Source: JAGPDB01 sp964516875 | GTDB lineage: Bacteria; Actinomycetota; Acidimicrobiia; IMCC26256; JAGPDB01 | NCBI GenBank assembly: GCA_964516875.1 | Contig: CAZFAO010000004.1 | Location: 1-64,000 of the forward strand | Reading direction: 5' to 3' | Length of the DNA stretch: 64,000 nt | Shown: one piece after another, positions 58,320 to 64,000 of the stretch | Layout: each line of letters opens with the position of its first letter | Position numbering within the stretch: the first letter of the stretch is position 1 | Made by a program: the position numbers and the translations under genes | Notes under the pieces: generated by a model | Databases searched by the model: none | What the model was told of the DNA's origin: nothing | The model's input: the letters and a program-made list of their open reading frames with translations, nothing else

Positions 58320-60118
58320 CCACACGCGCTATCGCACGGAATATCTTTCGTCGTTGAGCGAATAAATGTTGCCAATGCATCGCGCAACATATACGGTGGC
58401 TGCGCAGAACCAAAACGCGGATCCCACGTGAAGGACTTGTGCCATCCTGCGGTCACTTTCCCGCTTCCCGTTGATTCAATTGCGCCAAATGTACCTCGAT
58501 AATAACTCACCATGGCACCATTAATTGTGAGTGTTGGCGGATTGTTAACATCGGTCACCGTTGAATCATTCCAACGGTCATTGTAAATTGTTCCCTGGTA
58601 GGATTCGGTTTGTTTGCCTGCCCACAACAGTCCATCAACTTCTTTTGAACTACATGGTCCCGTTTGGGGAACTCCATCGTTGTAACAATTCAAAATGATG
58701 TCTTTGCTCGCGTAAAGACCAAGAAGGTCGGTACTCAACGATGAGTCCACATACGTTAACGAATTAGCAACAGAAATCGAACCGGTTGAAAAGATAGTCA
58801 ACTCCCCTTTTATTTTTCCGGATACGGTCACCGTTCCTGCACCGTTTGAAGGATTGACACTCAGCACGCCATTGGAAGGAATTCGATACCATCCTTTGTC
58901 AACGCCATCGATGACAGGACGCATCATGCCATTCATATCGCGCTGTGAGACATCAGGATTGGTTTGGTCGTATCGAAAGTCGATGCGGATATTATTTCCG
59001 GACAAAACATAGCGATCTGCATTCTCCGTTGCAGCAATCGATGTCAACCGTGAACCGTTCTCATCACCAATACGTTGCGGCAAAGGAAACTTCGACCGAG
59101 CTGCTGTAAAACGTGTTGTTGTAATTCCAGAACTGCCATTACACGCTGAAAAATTACTACCCGATGTTGCCGCAGCTGCGGTCACAGAACCAGCGGCATT
59201 CACTGAGTCATACCCCGACGTGATCCAGTTTTTTGAGCCCGATGACTGCGTGACACCAAAACCGTCACATACATATACATGAGAATCGTTGGTATGAATA
59301 TTGCCCGCAACGGCATCGTTTGCCGCATAAGCATTATCGAGTGATTTAACACGAGCTTGCAGAGCAACATCTGAAACTTTCTCATACACTTGCGGTGCGA
59401 CTTCTTCTGTTTCACTCATCACAACATGCTGAATAAAGTCACGTTTACGGATCTTTTGTTGATAGCGAGAAAAAACACATCCCGTGGGTTGATCGACATC
59501 TTGTGTGTTGAGACACATGTGACGCACAACAATGTCCACAACGTACTCGGTACGTGCGCTGTTTGCATTTTGATAATCACTTGTTGTCGATCCCGAACTT
59601 ATCGACTTCAACTCTCCTGCATTGCCGAAAGGATTCGTCACAACTTTATTAATGCGCAATTTGAAGCAAGGCAGTTTATTATCGGTCGTCGATGCAGACG
59701 TCAACCCGCACTCTTGAATGATTCCATCATCGCTGATGCTGTACCACTGAGCGCTCCATCGATAGACCTGAGTCATGACGGTCGATGAATCATACGTACT
59801 GCCCGATGAATGAGTTGTATCTAAAAGATTCGAAACAGGAGACGTTCCATTGTTGTCGAGAAAGTTCATTGATGCCGATGTAATGAGTTCATTAGCGTTG
59901 TCCTGATTGACGACGGCATACAGAGAATCGAGGGTTGATTCGGCAGCATTTCGTGCCTCAATTGTTGCTCGGTTTCTCGACGTCGAAACGAGATCAGCAA
60001 TCGTCAGTGCGGTGATGCTTGAGACAATCATCACGGCGAGAAAACAAATCGATAAAACGGTGATGACAACAAAACCGTCATCGTCTTTTCGGAGTAGTCG
60101 TTTGCTTTTCATGACCAT
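58316..60118 (-). CDS. PilX-like large minor pilin
   Basis: A 600-residue protein with a short basic leader (KSKRLLRKDDDG) before a hydrophobic prepilin-like helix (FVVITVLSICFLAVMIVSSITAL). Position +5 after the predicted Gly-Phe cleavage site is Thr, not Glu, as in tip subunits of the GspK/PilX type. The long C-terminal region is Ser/Thr/Asn/Gly-rich with repeated beta-type segments (GTVTVSGKIKGELTIFSTGSISV). ATG at 60118 directly follows the upstream stop; 60112 is also possible. Third gene of the pilin operon. Confidence 0.75.
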   Translation of the reverse strand: MVMKSKRLLRKDDDGFVVITVLSICFLAVMIVSSITALTIADLVSTSRNRATIEARNAAESTLDSLYAVVNQDNANELITSASMNFLDNNGTSPVSNLLDTTHSSGSTYDSSTVMTQVYRWSAQWYSISDDGIIQECGLTSASTTDNKLPCFKLRINKVVTNPFGNAGELKSISSGSTTSDYQNANSARTEYVVDIVVRHMCLNTQDVDQPTGCVFSRYQQKIRKRDFIQHVVMSETEEVAPQVYEKVSDVALQARVKSLDNAYAANDAVAGNIHTNDSHVYVCDGFGVTQSSGSKNWITSGYDSVNAAGSVTAAAATSGSNFSACNGSSGITTTRFTAARSKFPLPQRIGDENGSRLTSIAATENADRYVLSGNNIRIDFRYDQTNPDVSQRDMNGMMRPVIDGVDKGWYRIPSNGVLSVNPSNGAGTVTVSGKIKGELTIFSTGSISVANSLTYVDSSLSTDLLGLYASKDIILNCYNDGVPQTGPCSSKEVDGLLWAGKQTESYQGTIYNDRWNDSTVTDVNNPPTLTINGAMVSYYRGTFGAIESTGSGKVTAGWHKSFTWDPRFGSAQPPYMLRDALATFIRSTTKDIPCDSACG

Positions 60119-60119
60119 C

Positions 60120-61127
60120 TCACCCCGTAAACTTATCTGAATAGGCGCCTTCATCGTTATAGGTTTTTGCACCATTGAGAAGAACTGTTTGTGAGTAGTG
60201 ATAATTTTTCTTGATGTCGGTTCCGTCCGAGTTATTTTTTCCCGTGTCGTATAAAACATTCATTGTGACGTTGACATAGAGGATGTCTGCCGTATTGCTT
60301 CCAGCTGTCCCATCAACAAAATCAGGAGTGGAAGAATTAATCGTTGTGTAAGAAAAGATATTGATGCGAGGTTGAAGCAATGAATCGACGGGAGTGCCCA
60401 AGTCAAGAACTTCTCGATAGCTATTTTCAACCAAAGTCCATCCTGAAACAGATTCATTAGAAGCAAAGTAATGCATGTTTGAATCTCGATATTCACATTC
60501 CACGTAATACATCATGTCTTCACTTGTTGCTTGATCTGTTTGAGGAGCACACGGCATGGACACAACCGATGCAGTTCCAAAACCGATGTCAGCGCCCGTG
60601 GAGTCGTAATGAGCATTAAGACCTGCGCCGCCACGAAATAAACACGCAGTGCGAAAAGGCTTGGAATAATCAATCACATCGTCGCTCCCGGGTGAGAGAT
60701 CAAGAAACCAGCACATTGAATTGGGAAGAACTCTCATCATCACATGGCCTGTCTCGTAATATTCCAAACAATCAGCGCTTGAACCAGAAAATGTTGGTGT
60801 GCCACTTTCGATTGCCGGAGTTGCAGGATCATCTCCTCCGTTCTCGATGCGGCGGAGATACACCTCATAGGCACTTTGCAGTTCATTGCTTTTCCAGACA
60901 GTGCAGCGAAGCGTTGATTGTGCAGATGCAACATCTTTGAGGATCCGCGAAAGCGCAAATCTCGTATTCGTTGACACTTGTTGTTTACTCAGCAGTGCTG
61001 CGCCGCTCGAAAATGTCGAGAACAACACACTGATGGCCATTGTGAGAACAATCACTCCCACCAAGATTGCAATACATACTTCAACGAGACTAAAACCTGA
61101 GTCGCGTGAGGTATCAAGAGTTTTCAT
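60120..61127 (-). CDS. PilW-like minor prepilin
   Basis: A 335-residue type IV prepilin-like protein. The class III signal is TLDTSRDSG-FSLVEVCIAILVG: cleavage after Gly, Phe+1 and Glu+5, then a hydrophobic helix to about residue 40. The C-terminal part is a Ser/Asp-rich extracytoplasmic domain. GGGGAA precedes the ATG, which overlaps the previous stop by one base (TAATG). Processing by the peptidase at 46390 is inferred. Confidence 0.82.
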   Translation of the reverse strand: MKTLDTSRDSGFSLVEVCIAILVGVIVLTMAISVLFSTFSSGAALLSKQQVSTNTRFALSRILKDVASAQSTLRCTVWKSNELQSAYEVYLRRIENGGDDPATPAIESGTPTFSGSSADCLEYYETGHVMMRVLPNSMCWFLDLSPGSDDVIDYSKPFRTACLFRGGAGLNAHYDSTGADIGFGTASVVSMPCAPQTDQATSEDMMYYVECEYRDSNMHYFASNESVSGWTLVENSYREVLDLGTPVDSLLQPRINIFSYTTINSSTPDFVDGTAGSNTADILYVNVTMNVLYDTGKNNSDGTDIKKNYHYSQTVLLNGAKTYNDEGAYSDKFTG

Positions 61128-62230
61128 TACAGATTCCCCGTATGCAGAGCTGGTATTTCTGAGAGAGCCGATTGTGATGCTCCTGCATTGTCGACAGAAA
61201 ATGTTGGTTGGATATCAGTTGCCTGGTGAGCCAAGAGGTAGGGAAACCAAATACATCCAGACGCACTGTCACGTGTTCGTGTCACTTTCCATGGATTGAC
61301 AGAATCAGGATTGGGATACATTGTCACCTGCTCGCCGACAGCTGAAATAACTCCCACGCGCGTACCAGAAGCAAATTGAAACGAATCAACCGGCACGCTC
61401 TCCCGTTTCGTCACTGTCATTGATTCGGTTCCTCCATGTCCGTTGGGGAATGTGATGCTGATTCGTCGCGCTAATGTATCCGGCATTTTTGCAGAAGCGA
61501 CAATTTGATTGCAGCTACTTTTTTTATTGAGCGGAGGAGTCACAATCCCGTCGGTTGCACCGATTTTTTCGAACCAGTAATCAACTGTCACGTCAAAGGA
61601 AGCTGTTATACCGTCATCATTGATAATCATCCGATGCGTAAAGCTTTGATCACCTAATTCACAAACATGTGATGTATATTTTCCATCGTCATCGCCATAT
61701 TCATCACAGAATTTTTTTGCCGTTACTTTATCAATCGGACGCGATGACACTTCTCCGTTGTCATCAACACTGAGGTGTACCGTTCCGTTTTGATCAACAT
61801 AGGAATTAACACGCCCATTGACATCTTCGCGCGATCGCTCCAGTGCACTCAACGCACATGCTTGAACACGATCCCATGGTCCACGAAGTGACACCTGATC
61901 TGAACCGGAATACGAATCGCTCGAAGCACTCTCGCTAGAAGTCTCTTCCGTAACCGTGTCAACATCAAGTCCACATCCGCTTGCTGCCATCATTTCATGT
62001 AAGGAGTTGACGTAAGCAACAGCGCGATCACGTGTCTCTATTTGGATGCGCGCTTCCGCTAGATTTCCGACCTGTTGAACAACGGCGGTAAAAACGAGAA
62101 GAAGAATTGTTGATGCAACAAGAACTTCGACGAGCATAGATCCAGCATCGTTGCTGTCTGAACTGTCGTTCAGAAACCGGATGTGTCGGTGTGCGACTCT
62201 ATGCTTCCCCACAAGGGGATTTATCGGCAA
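61127..62230 (-). CDS. PilV-like minor prepilin
   Basis: A 367-residue prepilin-like protein with an unusually long leader of about 30 residues ending SNDAG-SMLVEVLVASTILLLVFTAVV. Cleavage after Gly would leave Ser+1 rather than Phe, but Glu+5 is kept. The rest is a secreted-type domain with scattered Cys. The start is weak: TTG at 62230 or GTG at 62212, neither with a ribosome binding site. First gene of the pilin operon, 15 bases after hisS. Confidence 0.75.
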   Translation of the reverse strand: MPINPLVGKHRVAHRHIRFLNDSSDSNDAGSMLVEVLVASTILLLVFTAVVQQVGNLAEARIQIETRDRAVAYVNSLHEMMAASGCGLDVDTVTEETSSESASSDSYSGSDQVSLRGPWDRVQACALSALERSREDVNGRVNSYVDQNGTVHLSVDDNGEVSSRPIDKVTAKKFCDEYGDDDGKYTSHVCELGDQSFTHRMIINDDGITASFDVTVDYWFEKIGATDGIVTPPLNKKSSCNQIVASAKMPDTLARRISITFPNGHGGTESMTVTKRESVPVDSFQFASGTRVGVISAVGEQVTMYPNPDSVNPWKVTRTRDSASGCIWFPYLLAHQATDIQPTFSVDNAGASQSALSEIPALHTGNL

Positions 62231-62245
62231 TATAGGTCAAAAGAA

Positions 62246-63508
62246 TCAGTTTTTTGTTATTGTTTGAGCCACATCTGTGAATTTCAATTCGCGTTGTTCG
62301 CCACTTTTCATATCTTTGACCGCAACAACGCATCGTTCCCATTCGTTGTCTCCCAACAAAATCGTAAAGTGCGCACCGGAACGATCAGCATTTTTCATTG
62401 CGGACTTCATCGATTTCGAACCAAACGCACTGTCCACACTAATACCCGACCCACGTAATTGACTCTTGAGCGCGCGTAACTGTGATCGCGACTCATCGCT
62501 ACCTACCAAATCAACAACAAACGCATCAAGAGATCGAACAGGGAGCGAAACCTTTTCTGCATCGCACGCCATAATGGTGCGCTCGATACCAAGAGAAAAA
62601 CCTATGCCTGATGTTTCTGGACCATCCATCATCGCAACAAGTTTGTTGTACCGGCCTCCCGCACAAATAGTTGATTGTGAAGCGTCGATGGAATGGGAAA
62701 CAAATTCAAAAATAGTGTTGTTGTAATAATCAAGTCCTCGCACCATTCGAGGGACCACTTCATAGGCAATATCGCGTGCATCGAGTTCCGATTTTAAGAA
62801 ATCAAATTCATCTTTACTCTCCGACGACAGATAATCATGAATATTTGGTGCGCCATTGGCCATATCTTGCCACTGTGGAACCTTTGTATCGAGAACACGG
62901 AGTGGATTTTTAGCAACGCGCGCTGCAAACTCATCTCCAAGATCTTTCTCGTAGCGAGCAAAGTATTCACGGAGTTTGTCCATATGAGCAGCACGAGCTT
63001 GTGCGTCACCCAAAGAGTTAATGACGAGCGTAAAGTCCGACAATCCCAAAGAACGAATATATTCATCAGCAAACTGGATGGTTTCGACATCGATCATGGG
63101 GTCATCAACACCGAGAGTTTCAATCGACAGTTGGTGAAATTCTCGAAGTCGTCCCTTCTGAGGACGTTCATAACGAAAACCACTGATGAGATACCACACC
63201 TTAAATGGCGCAAGAGGTCGATGTTGAGCAAAAGTTCGAGCGATCTGCGCAGTGCCTTCGGGTCGAAGAGCAATATGGCGTTCTCCCTTATCATGGAAGT
63301 CATACATTTCTTTTGTAACAATGTCGGTATCTTCACCAACGCGTGCAAACACTTCGTAATTCTCATATGTTGGATTGACAATGAGATCGTAATTGTACAA
63401 ATGTGCTTGTCTCGCAAATGCAGAAATAACTGTTTGCCACTGGCGTGACTCGTCTCCAAAAACATCTTTGGTACCAATCGGAGCGCGATAGGTGTCACTT
63501 GTTGCCAT
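62246..63508 (-). CDS. hisS: Histidine--tRNA ligase
   Basis: A 420-residue class II synthetase. Motif 1 region is near the N-terminus (YRAPIGTKDVFGDESRQW); motif 2 is WYLISGFRYERPQKGRLREFHQLSIETLG; HisA-type motifs are RGLDYYNNTIFEFVS and SICAGGRYNKL-type sequence, with motif 3 GIGFSLGIERTIMAC. The C-terminal anticodon-binding domain covers about residues 325-415. It follows rel by 12 bases, a widespread gene order. Confidence 0.95.
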   Translation of the reverse strand: MATSDTYRAPIGTKDVFGDESRQWQTVISAFARQAHLYNYDLIVNPTYENYEVFARVGEDTDIVTKEMYDFHDKGERHIALRPEGTAQIARTFAQHRPLAPFKVWYLISGFRYERPQKGRLREFHQLSIETLGVDDPMIDVETIQFADEYIRSLGLSDFTLVINSLGDAQARAAHMDKLREYFARYEKDLGDEFAARVAKNPLRVLDTKVPQWQDMANGAPNIHDYLSSESKDEFDFLKSELDARDIAYEVVPRMVRGLDYYNNTIFEFVSHSIDASQSTICAGGRYNKLVAMMDGPETSGIGFSLGIERTIMACDAEKVSLPVRSLDAFVVDLVGSDESRSQLRALKSQLRGSGISVDSAFGSKSMKSAMKNADRSGAHFTILLGDNEWERCVVAVKDMKSGEQRELKFTDVAQTITKN

Positions 63509-63520
63509 AAGGCTTAGATT

Positions 63521-64000
63521 CTAACCGCTACGGCCCCCACCAGGGAGAATGCGATAGGCATCAATGACGCTCTCGACACGACGCATTTGAGCAATGATGG
63601 AATCGAGGTGGGATGGATCAGCTAAATCAAAGTCGAAACGCAACTTGGCAATCCTGTCTGCAGTGGTCAGGGTATTGCATCCCATGATATTGACGTGAGC
63701 ATCGCTGAGCATTGACGCGATGTCTTGGAGCAATCGAGGTCGGTCGAACGCTTCGAGTTCAACAGAAACAATGAAGCTCGATCCCGACGCATGGTCCCAC
63801 TCCACATCGATGAGCCGTTCCCCTTGGGACCCCGACAACGCAACAGCATTGGCGCAGTCGCTTCGATGCACACTCACTCCGCGACCACGAGTGATGAAAC
63901 CAATAATTTCATCGCCAGGAACAGGCGTACAACAGCGAGCAAGACGCACCATCACATCGTCGAGACCTTCGACGTGGACACCGACTGTTTTCGATGTGGA
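63521..64000 (-). CDS. relA: RelA/SpoT-type (p)ppGpp synthetase, C-terminus only
   Basis: The C-terminal 159 residues of a long Rel protein; the rest lies beyond the right edge. Visible are the Cys-containing conserved domain (VRLARCCTPVPGDEIIGFITRGRGVSVHRSDC) and the C-terminal ACT domain (VELEAFDRPRLLQDIASMLSDAHVNI). These regions regulate synthesis and hydrolysis of (p)ppGpp on the ribosome. The frame is open to the window end. Confidence 0.95.
   Translation of the reverse strand, partial: STSKTVGVHVEGLDDVMVRLARCCTPVPGDEIIGFITRGRGVSVHRSDCANAVALSGSQGERLIDVEWDHASGSSFIVSVELEAFDRPRLLQDIASMLSDAHVNIMGCNTLTTADRIAKLRFDFDLADPSHLDSIIAQMRRVESVIDAYRILPGGGRSG

Noticed and set aside
1..64000. tRNA genes
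   Set aside because: I saw no cloverleaf-like sequence with T-loop GGTTCRA and a matching acceptor stem in the intergenic gaps, but short gaps were only read by eye.
1..64000. Prophage, restriction-modification, toxin-antitoxin or secondary metabolite cluster
   Set aside because: No integrase, phage structural, methylase/restriction, small paired toxin-antitoxin or biosynthetic genes were found; the RAYT and DUF222/HNH genes are the only mobile-type genes.

Overview
This is a bacterial chromosome segment, almost certainly from an actinobacterium. The main evidence is the gene set: an mIHF-type integration host factor downstream of the pyr genes, a PriA without helicase motifs, a DUF1844 gene beside infC, a ClpS-DUF2017 pair, and a DUF222/HNH endonuclease of the 13E12 type. 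Several of these neighbourhoods, and the paired DUF1800/DUF1501 genes, fit the class Acidimicrobiia best. Base composition looks mid-40s percent GC by eye, low for the phylum, so a low-GC aquatic member is a reasonable inference. The lineage cannot be fixed from 31 bases of 16S rRNA.

Layout. Most genes lie on the minus strand, so the window reads right to left. It opens at 64000 with the 3' end of a relA/spoT-type gene, then hisS and a three-gene minor-pilin operon (62230-58316). Next come aspS, rarA, two small membrane-anchored proteins, alaS, ruvX and mltG. A shikimate block follows (aroE, prepilin peptidase, aroC, an aroK-aroB fusion, aroQ), then pepP, an unknown gene, efp, nusB, clpS and DUF2017. 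The pyrimidine operon is pyrR-pyrC-carA-carB-pyrD-pyrF, lacking local pyrB and pyrK. After that come mihF, gmk, rpoZ, coaBC, metK, priA, a small basic protein, def, fmt, rsmB, a HIT protein, rpe, a response regulator with a degenerate GGDEF domain, ribE, ribH and a cold-shock-like protein. Then follow an unknown 573-residue protein, the translation block infC-rpmI-rplT-(SpoU methyltransferase)-pheS-pheT, argR-tyrS, an iron-type superoxide dismutase, three poorly characterised genes, and finally the promoter, leader and first bases of a 16S rRNA gene.

Plus-strand genes are few and mostly accessory: a REP-associated tyrosine transposase (RAYT) with inverted REP copies (5706-6431), the DUF1800/DUF1501 pair, DUF1844, and three others (an unknown at 30044, the DUF222/HNH gene, an unknown at 57507).

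The most distinctive content is short repeats. (1) The RAYT is flanked by 36-bp inverted copies of a hairpin repeat; a third copy supplies the alaS stop codon. (2) A second family, core AAGGAAGGACGGACCT, occurs at four loci, nearly always at gene ends. (3) A third cluster (18740-18860) combines a 28-bp direct repeat with 21-bp tandem units. Other points: infC apparently starts at ATC; a homopolymer frameshift truncates a small membrane protein whose restored end overlaps the rRNA promoter; dihydroorotase has Gln in place of the first zinc-ligand His; and clear promoters are visible for the rRNA, pyrR and DUF222 genes.
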